Positions 7,216 to 16,324 of a stretch of DNA of 33,855 nt are shown one piece after another (the stretch's first letter is position 1; each line of letters starts with the position of its first letter). A program made the translations under genes and the position numbers. Source of the stretch: Gammaproteobacteria bacterium (lineage in GTDB: Bacteria > Pseudomonadota > Gammaproteobacteria > Steroidobacterales > Woeseiaceae); contig JAOTWB010000025.1 in the NCBI GenBank assembly GCA_029863125.1, positions 1 through 33,855 of the forward strand, written 5' to 3'. The notes below the pieces were generated by a model, which ran no database searches, was not told the origin of the DNA, and was given only the letters and a program-made list of their open reading frames with translations.

Positions 7216-8832
7216 CTACGCGGGCACTGTTCCCGTGACGATGTTCTGGAACGCGATGTACCGGTCGATGTTGGCGCCCAGGCCGTGGCTGATGCCAAGG
7301 CTTTGATAAAGGCCGTCGAAGTTTCCTTCTTCGCCGTGTAGCGCCATGTAGTTCAGTATTACCGAGTTGACCAGCAGGTTGACGTTATTCGCCATCGGCG
7401 TCGCGGCGCGCTGTACCGAGCCGCCTGCATCCATATAGCCGATTTGCTGGTGCTGCATCTGTTCCTCTAACGTGCCGCCGCGCAGCACCGGCCGTCCACC
7501 GAGCCGGGGCGGGTTGTATACGAGGAAGAAAGAGCCCGCCGTCGACGAGTTGTCGCTGGTCCATTCGCCCTTGCCGCGGCCGTCCGTAGAATTGTCGATT
7601 GCACCGTTCGAGGAGAGCGAGCCATCGCTGAAGACGTACAGCATGACGGGTTTGTCGAGAAGTGCCGCATACTCGAGGCAGGCGCCCATGCACTGGCCGG
7701 CACGGAAGTCTTTGACCTCGCCCTCGGCGCGCGCGCCGCCGTGATAGTCGTAGCCGCCCATTTCGATGCAGCCGGCACCGGCAAAGCCGTTCATCACGAG
7801 CTTCATGATCGAAGCCGTCTTCTGGAATTCACGTCCGTCGCGGTCTCCGGCAAAAAACTCGGCCGAGCTGAAGATACCGGTGGCATCGTCCACGATCATT
7901 GCATCTGCGCCCGGGTCGATTGGGGTGCCACCGAAGCGGTCGGCGATATGCGCCGCCTTGAGGTAGCTGCAGCGCACGGCCCTGTCGATGTCGACGTCCC
8001 GGTTCACGAGGTTTTCGACCTCTGCAACCTTGCTGTCCGAAAGGCGATAAATCGACTCCATGACCATCGTCGCATCGTCTTTCGACAGGATGCCGACGAG
8101 GTCGCCCGTGTCAACCAGGTTGACGACGTCACTCGGACGGTCAACCTTGGTCGGGCGCAGCTCGGGATCATACAGCGCCTGTGGCAGCATCGAGTTGCCG
8201 CCCGAATCCGTATTTTCCGAGCCCGAGAGCGTCAGGATCGAGCCCTTGGCGCCCGCAAGAGCAATGCCATACATCGGGTTGTGAGGGTTATTGCCCGTAT
8301 CGTTATCCGAGCGTGCCGGTATCACGGCGCCGTTGATGTTGGCAGCGGTCGTCGGGCTGACTCTCGACAGGATGCCGCGGCGAAACGCGCTGTCAAAGTG
8401 GAAACCCAGGCCCAGGTCGAAGTTCGCGAAGGCATTGCCGTTAGCGTCGCTGAGTCCCGGAACCATGTCGCCCGGCAGTCCCATCTTCTCGTACCCCTGC
8501 GTGCTCAGGAAATCGCTCTGGCCGCCTTGACCGCCGACAAGGACATTCGAGCCGGCGATATTGGCGCCGCCCGCCAGGTCGAAGCAGATAAACGGGATCT
8601 TCCCTGCGCCGTCCGTAATGTTGCATTCAGCGGGGGAGCGCAGGGCGTCGAGGTCCGGCGAAAGAGCGGCATTTGCATTTCGCGGGTTCAGCAGCGGAGC
8701 GATTCCGCCCACCGTATAAGCCGCACCCGTCATAAATCCCTGCGACAAAAATTGGCGTCGCGTGACAGGACGCGGATGATCGGCGTGAAGCAGCGGCAAA
8801 TCCCAGTTGCCTTTATTTCGTTTCGTGCTCAT
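7216..8832 (-). CDS. Tat-exported DUF1501 protein
   Basis: A 538-residue periplasmic protein of unknown function. A twin-arginine signal, TRRQFL at 24-29 followed by a hydrophobic stretch to about residue 48, indicates export in a folded state. The segments GGYDYHGG and VMLYVFSDGSLSSNGAIDN correspond to conserved parts of DUF1501, a distant relative of the alkaline phosphatase/sulfatase fold, although I cannot identify an intact sulfatase active site. AGGAAG precedes the ATG. It is the last gene of an operon with two CxxCH proteins. In Planctomycetes and Verrucomicrobia DUF1501 genes pair with haem-binding PSCyt proteins, so the pairing here suggests a shared role on an unknown substrate. Gammaproteobacterial members are sometimes mislabelled GspF. 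Confidence 0.85.
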   Translation of the reverse strand: MSTKRNKGNWDLPLLHADHPRPVTRRQFLSQGFMTGAAYTVGGIAPLLNPRNANAALSPDLDALRSPAECNITDGAGKIPFICFDLAGGANIAGSNVLVGGQGGQSDFLSTQGYEKMGLPGDMVPGLSDANGNAFANFDLGLGFHFDSAFRRGILSRVSPTTAANINGAVIPARSDNDTGNNPHNPMYGIALAGAKGSILTLSGSENTDSGGNSMLPQALYDPELRPTKVDRPSDVVNLVDTGDLVGILSKDDATMVMESIYRLSDSKVAEVENLVNRDVDIDRAVRCSYLKAAHIADRFGGTPIDPGADAMIVDDATGIFSSAEFFAGDRDGREFQKTASIMKLVMNGFAGAGCIEMGGYDYHGGARAEGEVKDFRAGQCMGACLEYAALLDKPVMLYVFSDGSLSSNGAIDNSTDGRGKGEWTSDNSSTAGSFFLVYNPPRLGGRPVLRGGTLEEQMQHQQIGYMDAGGSVQRAATPMANNVNLLVNSVILNYMALHGEEGNFDGLYQSLGISHGLGANIDRYIAFQNIVTGTVPA

Positions 8833-8860
8833 CTCTGTTGCTTCCTTTAATGTCCTGTCT

Positions 8861-11476
8861 TTACTGAATCAGTGTAACTGCGCTGCCGAGTACCGAAGCG
8901 CAAACACCTTTGGCGATTGCGCGCGTGTCACTCGTACCTCCCAGCAAGCGATCGATAAGATTGTCTGGACGATTGCCGCCGCCCGAGATAAACGCGGCGA
9001 TCTCATCGTGAACGATCGTATAGCTGGGCTGCGAGTCCAGCTGTGGGCTCGTCGATGAGTGTCCGACTGCGCGCGCAATCAACGGCTCAACAAAGCTGTC
9101 GCGATTGGTTACGCTGAATGCCTGGCCAGGTGCCGCACCGAAGTTGAATCCGGGCCAGATCGTTGCGTCTTCGACGGCCGCATCGCAGTACTGGATCGCG
9201 AGCTGGGCGATGGCAACCTGGTGCGATGACAAGACGGCTTCGATATTCTCGACGGCCGGCAACGACTGACGCAGCTCCTGGTAGGTTTCATCCACCAGGA
9301 AGTTGCCGCCGCGCTGGTAGGTCGTGCGATCGATACCCGTGATCGCGGCATAGGTCGCATCAATCTCGTCGAAGGTCTTGACGCCGATGTCCGAACTGCG
9401 CTCTTCAGCTGTTGCGATATAGTCAGTCACAACAAGCATCGGGTCTTCGGTGCGATTGAAGGTCACGCCGCCGAGGTTGTCGAACGTCAGGAAGAACTCG
9501 TCGTCCTCCGGCCCTTTCTCGAGCGGCAGCACGGCACCAAGCACGGAGAGCGGCTGACCGAGTTCGTCCAGCGCCGCCGGATTCGAAAGGTCGAGCGATT
9601 CATTGAGGTTCGCGTAACTCTGTCCGACCGGCGCTTCCTGGCCGTTCATCGCTACGCGCATGCCCTGCATGGTAATGCCGGACGGCGTCGTGCCGTCAAG
9701 CGTCGTGAAATGCGGCTTGTCGAACAGGTAGGCGTATGAGTCGAATTGCTGCGCTTCAAACAGGACGTAAGACGTTTGCACCGGGGCGCCGATACGCTCG
9801 GAGATATCGAACAGCAGGTAAAAGCGTTCACCGACACCCGCATCGAAGTTCTGATTGATCTGTTCTTCGCTGAGCGCGCGGCGGTGAATCGCGGCGAGCC
9901 GGAATGTGCCTTCCCACAGACCGTCGCCGGAGGCCTCATTGCCGAGCACCAGGGCGAACGTGTCCTGCCAGTCCACGAACGTACCTCCGGGAACCGGATC
10001 GGCATTGCTGGCAAGCACGCCGTTAACGTAAATTCTGCGTCCGTCAACCGGGTTGTACGTTGCGACGACGTGTTGCAATGTAGCCTGCAGTACTTCGTCG
10101 GCGTCCGGTGTGGATAGCTGCGGATTTCCGTTCAGGTCGGTCAGCGGGTCACCGTTGGCGTCCTGTGCATTCGTGCGCAACAGGAAGTCATAGTTGTAAA
10201 GCGTCTGCTGCAGCGTGAAGTTGCGAGACGTCTGGCCGGCCGAGTAGCTGACGATCTTCGACATGTCCTGAGTCACATTTGCCGGTACGACCCAGGCTTC
10301 GATCGAAAACTCGCCTGATTCCTGCAGTATGTCGGCGAGTTTCTTGCTGGCCGTCGTCGAGCCCTGTGCTTTGCCGGGACCCTGCGCCTGGTTGTAACCG
10401 ATTGTGATGCCCCAGCCGCCGTACCAGGTGACGTCACCCGACAGGTTCAGATCGATGGCCGGGTCGACGCCGCTCGTATCAAAGGCCGTCAAGCCCGTGC
10501 CGGTCTTGAATTCCCACAGAGCAATCTGTGCGTCTTCATAGCGATTGCCGCCGGACGCGAGCGTGCCGTCAACGAGGCGCACGGCCTTGCTGTGGACAAG
10601 ATCCGGATTGACCGTTGTTGGATCGATCGCATTCGCGAAGGCTGTGATTGCGTTCAGCATTTCGACGGAAGCCGTCGCACAGTCGTTGTTCCAGCAGTTG
10701 TGTGATTCACCGCCTTGAGAGCCCGGTGATACCTTGATGACAAAGCGAGAATCGGCGGGGGTGTCCAGGTTGATCCTTGACTTGGCCGCTTCGTACGCGC
10801 TCGCTACATCAAGCTCTGCGAAGTACGGTTGCTGTGCTGTCGGGGATTCCGAACTGTGGCAACCGTCGCAATACTCCGCGAGAATCGGCGTGTAGACGAA
10901 CTGCTCGAACAGCGCCGGGTCCGTCGGGAAGTTCTTGCTGTCGCTGGGATTACGATCCGGCGGAGCAGTCAGGACAATCTGCCGTCCGCCGCCCGCTGCT
11001 GCGCCAACCCAATTCTCGATCCAGGTGGTCATGATCGTGCCGCAAACGCCCGGGTCCGCGACCCAGCAGTTGTGGCCAATAGGCGGTTCACTGACTTTTT
11101 CCACAATGCGCGACAACGATGGCTGCTGCACATTGGTCACGGTAACGGCCTCGTCGTAGGCCATGTTGATGTCATCATTGCGGACGAACATCGGCACCTG
11201 GCCAACCGATTCGTTATGGCACGAGCCGCAGCGGTCCGTCGTCTTTACGTTGATCCAGAATTCCTGTTGAAACTTGAGGACGTCGGCATCACGAGCGACG
11301 GGGCCCGTATACACCGCGTTGTTATTGTTACCAGGACCCTGCGACACGGGGTTTTCGGTCGTTTGCGCGCCGCCGCCGCAGGCGGCGAGAACGATGCTCG
11401 CAAGCGCGGCAACTGCGCCGCTTTTCAGTGCGCGCGTAACCACAGGCCAGTCAGCAATTCCAATTGCTTTATTCAT
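8861..11476 (-). CDS. Di-CxxCH LamG-domain lipoprotein
   Basis: An 871-residue lipoprotein (lipobox LAAC, Cys33) predicted to sit in the envelope. Two c-type haem sites are visible: RCGSCH (83-87) and YCDGCH (203-207). Each begins a similar module ending in HNCW (135-138 and 259-262) with another cysteine soon after (145 and 266), so the N-terminal third looks like a tandem duplication. Residues about 300-540 form a LamG/concanavalin-like sandwich (FSIEAWV, LQHVVATY, GRRIYVNG, RLAAIHRRALS), usually a carbohydrate- or surface-binding fold. The remaining 330 residues are unrecognised. I prefer the ATG at 11476 over 11482 because GGGAG lies 9 bases before it. It is the middle gene of the operon, 13 bases after the previous stop. 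Confidence 0.85.
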   Translation of the reverse strand: MNKAIGIADWPVVTRALKSGAVAALASIVLAACGGGAQTTENPVSQGPGNNNNAVYTGPVARDADVLKFQQEFWINVKTTDRCGSCHNESVGQVPMFVRNDDINMAYDEAVTVTNVQQPSLSRIVEKVSEPPIGHNCWVADPGVCGTIMTTWIENWVGAAAGGGRQIVLTAPPDRNPSDSKNFPTDPALFEQFVYTPILAEYCDGCHSSESPTAQQPYFAELDVASAYEAAKSRINLDTPADSRFVIKVSPGSQGGESHNCWNNDCATASVEMLNAITAFANAIDPTTVNPDLVHSKAVRLVDGTLASGGNRYEDAQIALWEFKTGTGLTAFDTSGVDPAIDLNLSGDVTWYGGWGITIGYNQAQGPGKAQGSTTASKKLADILQESGEFSIEAWVVPANVTQDMSKIVSYSAGQTSRNFTLQQTLYNYDFLLRTNAQDANGDPLTDLNGNPQLSTPDADEVLQATLQHVVATYNPVDGRRIYVNGVLASNADPVPGGTFVDWQDTFALVLGNEASGDGLWEGTFRLAAIHRRALSEEQINQNFDAGVGERFYLLFDISERIGAPVQTSYVLFEAQQFDSYAYLFDKPHFTTLDGTTPSGITMQGMRVAMNGQEAPVGQSYANLNESLDLSNPAALDELGQPLSVLGAVLPLEKGPEDDEFFLTFDNLGGVTFNRTEDPMLVVTDYIATAEERSSDIGVKTFDEIDATYAAITGIDRTTYQRGGNFLVDETYQELRQSLPAVENIEAVLSSHQVAIAQLAIQYCDAAVEDATIWPGFNFGAAPGQAFSVTNRDSFVEPLIARAVGHSSTSPQLDSQPSYTIVHDEIAAFISGGGNRPDNLIDRLLGGTSDTRAIAKGVCASVLGSAVTLIQ

Positions 11477-11489
11477 TGTCATAATCTCC

Positions 11490-12686
11490 CTACTGGCCCA
11501 TGCAGTATTCGGCGGTATCCGCGAACACCTGTTTCATCCTGAAGCCGTTGGCCGCAAAACTTGAATTGATCTGGTCGACCCTACTGTGGTCGCTGACCGT
11601 CTCGGGATCGCGCAGGCACACTGCCTTGAATACTTTCTTCACCTGGCAGGCCGCGAACGCGTCACTGTTGGCAAGCTCCACGCCGAGTGACTTGGCGCCG
11701 AAGTCATCCCCGGTACCCGGGCCGTTGAAGCCAAGGTAACGGTTCTGGCCGTTGCGCCAGTAGTTCGTCCAGTGATCGTCCGGCGTGCGGAATCCCTGCG
11801 GGAAGTTCAGGTCGTTATTGAAATACTTGGGCTGGACATTGCCAGCGGTGTACTCGATCGTGCCCGTGGCGTCGTTGTAGTTGTAGTAAGCAAACGCCTG
11901 CGCCATCGGGTCCATGCCCGTGTGGCAGCCGACGCAGTTGTTCAGGAACAGGCGGCTGTCGCCACCGGGGCTCCGGCTCACATCCTGACGGATGCGATCC
12001 GGGGACAGGCGCGGATCATGCAACTGTTCCATGTCCGTACAAAAGTGATTGACCATCGTAAAACGGAACATTGCGCGGTTGGTGCCGGCGATGAAAAATG
12101 CTTCGGACGCCGCGCGCGACGTCATCACACCGGCCGTTGCCGTGGAGGGGATACCGTTTATGCCTGACTGTGTCGTTGGCTCGAGCACGGCTTTAAGGTC
12201 GTGATTCCCTGCTTCCAGCTGCTCGTAGTGATTGTTGTTGTTACCAGCCGGCGCAGAAGAAACGGTCCCGGCGCGCCCGACGTACTGCAGGTCGGCCGAC
12301 AGCACGGTGCGGAAGTCCACGTCGTCGCGGATCATGCCGATTACGGTCGCGATGTAATCATTGAGCGGAACGAACACAGAGCGGTCGCGATTCGTCCAGG
12401 GTGCGGCGAAATTTTTCAGCGTCACGTTGTAAAAGCTGCTGTTTTCCATTGCAATGTACGCTGCGCAGGCGGCCCCGGAAACGGCATTGCTGACGCAGAC
12501 GGGGTCCGTTCCGGTGTTGTTTTCCATTGCGTCCAAGACCGTTTCGGTCGGCGGTACACCGGCGAGACGATCATAAATACGCTTGGCCTGTTCCCTGGTC
12601 TGGGCACCTGCCGGCGCCGCGAGCATTACTGACAGCAATACTGTAAGCGCGATCCATGTGTGTAGGTTCCACATCCTGTTATTCAT
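11490..12686 (-). CDS. Exported CxxCH protein, DUF1588/planctomycete-cytochrome-like
   Basis: A 398-residue secreted protein with signal peptide (residues 8-28, cleavage near AGA-QT). One haem c site, CVGCH, lies at 251-255, followed by TGMDP. The order of elements, SRAASEAFFIAGTNRAMFRFTMVNHFC then CxxCH then MDPMAQAFAYY, parallels DUF1588-type proteins in which an RxxPxxRG-like region precedes a CxxCH and DP; this is a pattern judgement, not a search. Further paired cysteines at 64/74 may form a disulfide. First gene of the minus-strand operon, downstream of the long divergent intergenic region. The frame opens at a GTG (12704), but the ATG at 12686 gives a cleaner signal peptide. Confidence 0.75.
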   Translation of the reverse strand: MNNRMWNLHTWIALTVLLSVMLAAPAGAQTREQAKRIYDRLAGVPPTETVLDAMENNTGTDPVCVSNAVSGAACAAYIAMENSSFYNVTLKNFAAPWTNRDRSVFVPLNDYIATVIGMIRDDVDFRTVLSADLQYVGRAGTVSSAPAGNNNNHYEQLEAGNHDLKAVLEPTTQSGINGIPSTATAGVMTSRAASEAFFIAGTNRAMFRFTMVNHFCTDMEQLHDPRLSPDRIRQDVSRSPGGDSRLFLNNCVGCHTGMDPMAQAFAYYNYNDATGTIEYTAGNVQPKYFNNDLNFPQGFRTPDDHWTNYWRNGQNRYLGFNGPGTGDDFGAKSLGVELANSDAFAACQVKKVFKAVCLRDPETVSDHSRVDQINSSFAANGFRMKQVFADTAEYCMGQ

Positions 12687-12884
12687 ATCGTTTCTGCTCG
12701 TCACTCGTACGATTCAAACATTGTGCTTACTTGTGTACCCGAACGTCTCCGGGAATCACGCACCCTGAGCCACGAATTAGTCAGGACTGATTTGCTGCGT
12801 CGCGTGACGCGCGCCAAATCTCTTGCTCCTTGTAGCTCCACATTTACGCGGTGGACTCCTGTCCGCCAGATCGGTTGCTCAACT

Positions 12885-12904
12885 TGGCAAGAAAAATCTT
12901 GCCA
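12885..12904. promoter_or_regulatory. Perfect 8-4-8 inverted repeat, operator candidate
   Basis: TGGCAAGA and TCTTGCCA flank AAAA. The symmetric dyad is 199 bases upstream of the minus-strand operon's start. It could be a dimeric regulator site. A terminator is less likely because no U tract follows directly on either strand. Confidence 0.5.
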
Positions 12905-13157
12905 GACCTTTTCAGTCTTCGCCGTGCGTGCATTCACGAATTCACGTATCACGGTTCGGTTTTCAATCGATCTTTAATCTATAAAGCAAGTGCTGTGCCA
13001 GTCTCGATTGGGGCGCGGACAATCTTCAAAAAATATATGTGAATCAGTTACTTATTCTTATGTGCTCGGAACGTGCCAAGGCAGAGATATGTCAAGTCAT
13101 TGTCGGTGCTTCGGCACAAGGTTTATGACCCGGATGTCTAAGCTACTGATTGACAAA

Positions 13158-13172
13158 GACAGTGCAACTGTC
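13158..13172. promoter_or_regulatory. Perfect 6-3-6 inverted repeat
   Basis: GACAGT-GCA-ACTGTC, about 245 bases upstream of the right-hand -10 box. A related GACAG half-site follows within 30 bases. Possible regulator site. Confidence 0.35.
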
Positions 13173-13259
13173 GCGGAAGGGAGACAGGTCGGTAACGAAT
13201 TGACACGCCCAAACAACAAATGGAAGCGACATAAAGTTCATGGGGTTTCTTAACGTGGC

Positions 13260-13280
13260 ACAAAAATCACACTTTTTTGT
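13260..13280. promoter_or_regulatory. A/T inverted repeat
   Basis: ACAAAAA and TTTTTGT flank a short spacer beginning TCACAC. Could be a hairpin ending in a T-rich arm or an A-tract bend; no assigned role. Confidence 0.25.
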
Positions 13281-13344
13281 CGCGCAGTTAATCGTCGTTA
13301 TGGAACCGAATCCCGCGTCGCAGCATGTACTGGCAGGGGCGATG

Positions 13345-13358
13345 CGGAATGAATTCCG
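13345..13358. promoter_or_regulatory. Perfect 6-2-6 inverted repeat near promoter
   Basis: CGGAAT-GA-ATTCCG ends 33 bases before the -35 candidate of the right-hand operon, at a distance suited to an activator. Confidence 0.4.
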
Positions 13359-13391
13359 TTTGATTTTGTTCAATGTCGTGCTTTTGAGACA

Positions 13392-13421
13392 TTACAAAGA
13401 GCTTGAGGCCTCTCCTATAAT
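13392..13421 (+). promoter_or_regulatory. Sigma70-type promoter of the HzsA-like/barrel operon
   Basis: A perfect -10 box TATAAT (13416-13421) with a poor -35 match TTACAA (13392-13397) at 18-base spacing. CTCTC and GAGAG arms flank the -10 box symmetrically, hinting at an operator over the promoter. The predicted leader is about 120 bases. Confidence 0.55.
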
Positions 13422-13549
13422 CGAGAGCAACACGCGCCGAATATTTCGGGGCAACGTTCGATAAACGGTTAATTGCGGTTTGTGACTGCGTTAACGGTAC
13501 GGCCAGTGCATCGCGTCGTACGCTGGCATGATGACCCAAGGTGAAAGCT

Positions 13550-16324
13550 ATGTTTAGGCTGGCACGACAATCCGGAGAAGGAACTACGAGCAAAGTGACC
13601 AGGACGGTCGCGTTGTCAATGGCATGTCTGGTGGTCGCCGCCTGCAGCAGGGGAGACGGCGTACAAATAGGCACCGGACAGGATCCGGATCCTGTGGTTA
13701 TCGATTTCCCGATTGCCTACATAAAGTCGCCGCTTCCGGTCGATGACAACGGCACATTCCAGCAGCAGGATCTGCGAGAGCAGATCACGTTCGAATTCGG
13801 CGCCGACCTCTATTTTCGAGATCGCGCATCGCCCAGCGCCGAAGCGATCAATATTACCGAAAGCGTATCGCAGGGCCTCGCGGCCATTCGCGACGTTGAA
13901 ATCGACTATGACGGCAGCCGCGTGCTGTTCGCCATGCGCGTGCCGTTCGACCCGAACCTGGACGAGGAAGATCTGCCGACCTGGAATATATGGCAGTACA
14001 CGTTTGAAACCGGCGAGCTGCTGCGGGTCATAACATCCGATCTCACGGCCGGGATCGGGCATGACATCATGCCGAAGTACCTGCCGGATGGACGGATAAT
14101 CTTTTCCTCGACGCGTCAGACCCAGTCGCAGGCAGTCTTACTCGACGAAGGAAAAGGGGCTTTCCCGGCCCAGGATGAGGACGACAACGAGCCCGCTTTT
14201 AACCTGCATGTCATGAATGACGACGGCACGGGCGTAAAGCAGGTGACTTTCAACCAGAGCCACGACCTCGATCCCTCTGTAATGGCGGATGGCAAAATCG
14301 TCTTCAGCCGCTGGGACCACAACCAGTCGAATAACGCCGTAAACCTGTATCGCATGAATCCAGACGGCTCGGCCCTGGAGTTGCTTTACGGGCAGCAGAG
14401 TCATGCTACGGGAACCAATGGCGACATCATTCAGTTCATGCAGCCGCGCCAGGTTTCAGACGGTCGCGTCATGGTGCTCGCCCGCCCGTTTACGAATACG
14501 GAAGGCGGCGGCGAACTGCTGCTGATCGATACACCTCAGTACCTGGAGAACACGCAGCCGACAAAGGAGAACATCGGTATCCTGACCGGCCCGGCGCAGG
14601 AAGACGCGACCGTCAACGAGGTTTCGACGATACCGGGCGCGCCTTCGGTCGGCGGTCGCTACTTCTCCGTGTACCCCATTCAGGATGGCACGGATCGGCT
14701 GATGGTCAGCTGGAGCCAGTGTCGCCTGGTCGAAATACTGGCTGACGACGGGGATCCCGCGACGGAGGACAGTCAGATCGTTCCTTGCACCGAGGACCGC
14801 CTCGCGAACGTCATCTTGGTTGATCCGAACAATCCGCCAACGCCGGTCGAGGGCGACCTGTTTGTCGCGCCGCCGCTGTACGGCATCTGGATCTACGATC
14901 CGCGTGATGATACGCAGCTGCCCATCGTGCCGGGTGAAGAAGGCTTCATGTTCACCGAAGTGGTTTCAGCCGACCCCCGGCCAATTCCACCAGTCGTTCT
15001 CGACGGCATGAACGACTATCCGCTCGACGTGACGCTTGCTGACAGCGGCGAAGCACTGCTGAACATCCGCAGCGTTTACGATTTTGACGGCGCGGCAATT
15101 GTCGATATCCCGACGGTGGCCGATCCTACGCAGACCCTGGCCGCCGATCGAATTGCCCGTTTCCTGCGCATCGAAAAAGCGGTATCACAGCCGGACGACG
15201 ACCTGCGGGACATTGACAACACCGCATTCGGCGTTACGACCCAGTTTGGAATGAAGGAAATCGTCGGCTATGCGATGGTCGAGCCCGATGGCTCTGTCAT
15301 GGTGAAGGTACCGGCCAACACCGCACTGATGGTCAGCGTGCTCGACGAGAACGGCCACCGCATCACGCAACGGCACCAGAACTGGATGTCGCTTGGCGCC
15401 GGCCAGGAACTGAGATGCAATGGCTGCCACGATGCCAACAGCGGCGTGTCTCACGGCCGTATCGACGCTTTTGAAAGCGCGTACGCGGGCGCGCCGAGCG
15501 GTATCACGGCATTCCCGGGTACCGATGATATGGTCTGGCCCATTGCCACCGTCGGCGAAACGATGGCGGAAGTGCGCGCGCGCATAACCTGCGCAGATGG
15601 TTCCTGTTCCTCGATCGAACCGTCAATGAACGTCATTTACCGTGACGTCTGGACGGCAGACCCGGTGATCGCGGCGAACAATGCCGACATCGATTACCTG
15701 TACACCGCCTTGACGACGGCGTCGCCGACCACCTTGTCCTGTCAGCAGGACTGGCAGTCGAACTGCCGCAGTGTCATCAACTACGAAACGATCATTCACC
15801 CGCTATGGAGCCAGCCGCGCCTGGCCACTTTCGATGATGATAATGATCCCGACACGCCGGAAGTGCCGTTGATCGACCCGGTTTCCGGCCAGCAGGTCAA
15901 CAACAACTGCCTTAACTGTCATACGCCCGTGGATCCCGCAAATGGCGCCGCACGCGTCCCCGCCGGCCAGCTGGAGCTCCAGGATGGCCTGTCGGTTGAT
16001 GAGCCCGATCACTTCCATGCCTATCGCGAGCTGTTAGTTACTGATAACCTTCAGGTTCTGGACAATGGCGTGTTGGTCGATGCGACTGAAGTTGTCGGAC
16101 AGGATGCAGACGGAAACGACATTCTGGCTCCAATCTCGAACGGTCCGCCGCCATTGAGAGCGTTCTTGGGCGCAAGGTTATCGAGCGATTTCTTTGACCG
16201 ATTCAACGATCCATCGGATCTACACTTCAATATATTGTCCCAAGCGGAGCGACGCCTTGTTGCGGAATGGTTGGATGTCGGAGCCCAGTATTACAACAAT
16301 CCCTTCGACGCCCCCGCCAACTAA
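13550..16324 (+). CDS. HzsA-related beta-propeller lipoprotein with two CxxCH sites
   Basis: A 924-residue lipoprotein (lipobox VAAC, Cys32). Residues about 60-500 contain WD40/TolB-like (PD40) repeats such as MPKYLPDGRIIFSSTR, DPSVMADGKIVFSRW and QPRQVSDGRVMVLARP, like the middle domain of hydrazine synthase alpha subunit. The C-terminal half carries CNGCH (623-627) and CLNCH (787-791), the layout of 'HzsA-related' proteins. No HzsB/HzsC subunits are nearby, so hydrazine chemistry is not implied. The ATG at 13550 is favoured over GTG 13541 because AAGGTGA precedes it. It is the first gene of the plus-strand operon; its last 50 bases overlap the SH3-barrel gene. Likely role: envelope electron transfer or a redox enzyme. 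Confidence 0.82.
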   Translation: MFRLARQSGEGTTSKVTRTVALSMACLVVAACSRGDGVQIGTGQDPDPVVIDFPIAYIKSPLPVDDNGTFQQQDLREQITFEFGADLYFRDRASPSAEAINITESVSQGLAAIRDVEIDYDGSRVLFAMRVPFDPNLDEEDLPTWNIWQYTFETGELLRVITSDLTAGIGHDIMPKYLPDGRIIFSSTRQTQSQAVLLDEGKGAFPAQDEDDNEPAFNLHVMNDDGTGVKQVTFNQSHDLDPSVMADGKIVFSRWDHNQSNNAVNLYRMNPDGSALELLYGQQSHATGTNGDIIQFMQPRQVSDGRVMVLARPFTNTEGGGELLLIDTPQYLENTQPTKENIGILTGPAQEDATVNEVSTIPGAPSVGGRYFSVYPIQDGTDRLMVSWSQCRLVEILADDGDPATEDSQIVPCTEDRLANVILVDPNNPPTPVEGDLFVAPPLYGIWIYDPRDDTQLPIVPGEEGFMFTEVVSADPRPIPPVVLDGMNDYPLDVTLADSGEALLNIRSVYDFDGAAIVDIPTVADPTQTLAADRIARFLRIEKAVSQPDDDLRDIDNTAFGVTTQFGMKEIVGYAMVEPDGSVMVKVPANTALMVSVLDENGHRITQRHQNWMSLGAGQELRCNGCHDANSGVSHGRIDAFESAYAGAPSGITAFPGTDDMVWPIATVGETMAEVRARITCADGSCSSIEPSMNVIYRDVWTADPVIAANNADIDYLYTALTTASPTTLSCQQDWQSNCRSVINYETIIHPLWSQPRLATFDDDNDPDTPEVPLIDPVSGQQVNNNCLNCHTPVDPANGAARVPAGQLELQDGLSVDEPDHFHAYRELLVTDNLQVLDNGVLVDATEVVGQDADGNDILAPISNGPPPLRAFLGARLSSDFFDRFNDPSDLHFNILSQAERRLVAEWLDVGAQYYNNPFDAPAN

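Larger units (their letters stand above)
12687..13549. promoter_or_regulatory. 863-bp divergent regulatory region with several inverted repeats
   Basis: This non-coding stretch separates the two divergent envelope operons and is visibly richer in A+T than its flanks. Short open frames inside it have poor composition and no start signals. It contains several perfect inverted repeats and one good plus-strand promoter, listed separately. I found no equally convincing minus-strand promoter. Its size and density of dyads suggest operators or leader structures. Confidence 0.6.

Noticed and set aside
7095-7298. Upstream extension of the methyltransferase to 7298
   Set aside because: It crosses the strong terminator and overlaps the DUF1501 gene; the zinc ribbon starts right after the ATG at 7094.
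7741-8850. Long 369-codon plus-strand frame
   Set aside because: It lies fully antisense to the DUF1501 gene, which has a Tat signal and family motifs; the frame is a by-product of its GC-rich codon use.
12990-13373. Small open frames on both strands (87 and 76 codons) in the divergent intergenic region
   Set aside because: Unusual composition, many cysteines, no start signals and no recognisable domain; the region reads as regulatory.
13550-16324. Hydrazine synthase, implying anammox metabolism
   Set aside because: Only the HzsA-like architecture is present; there are no HzsB/HzsC genes and the genome context is gammaproteobacterial.
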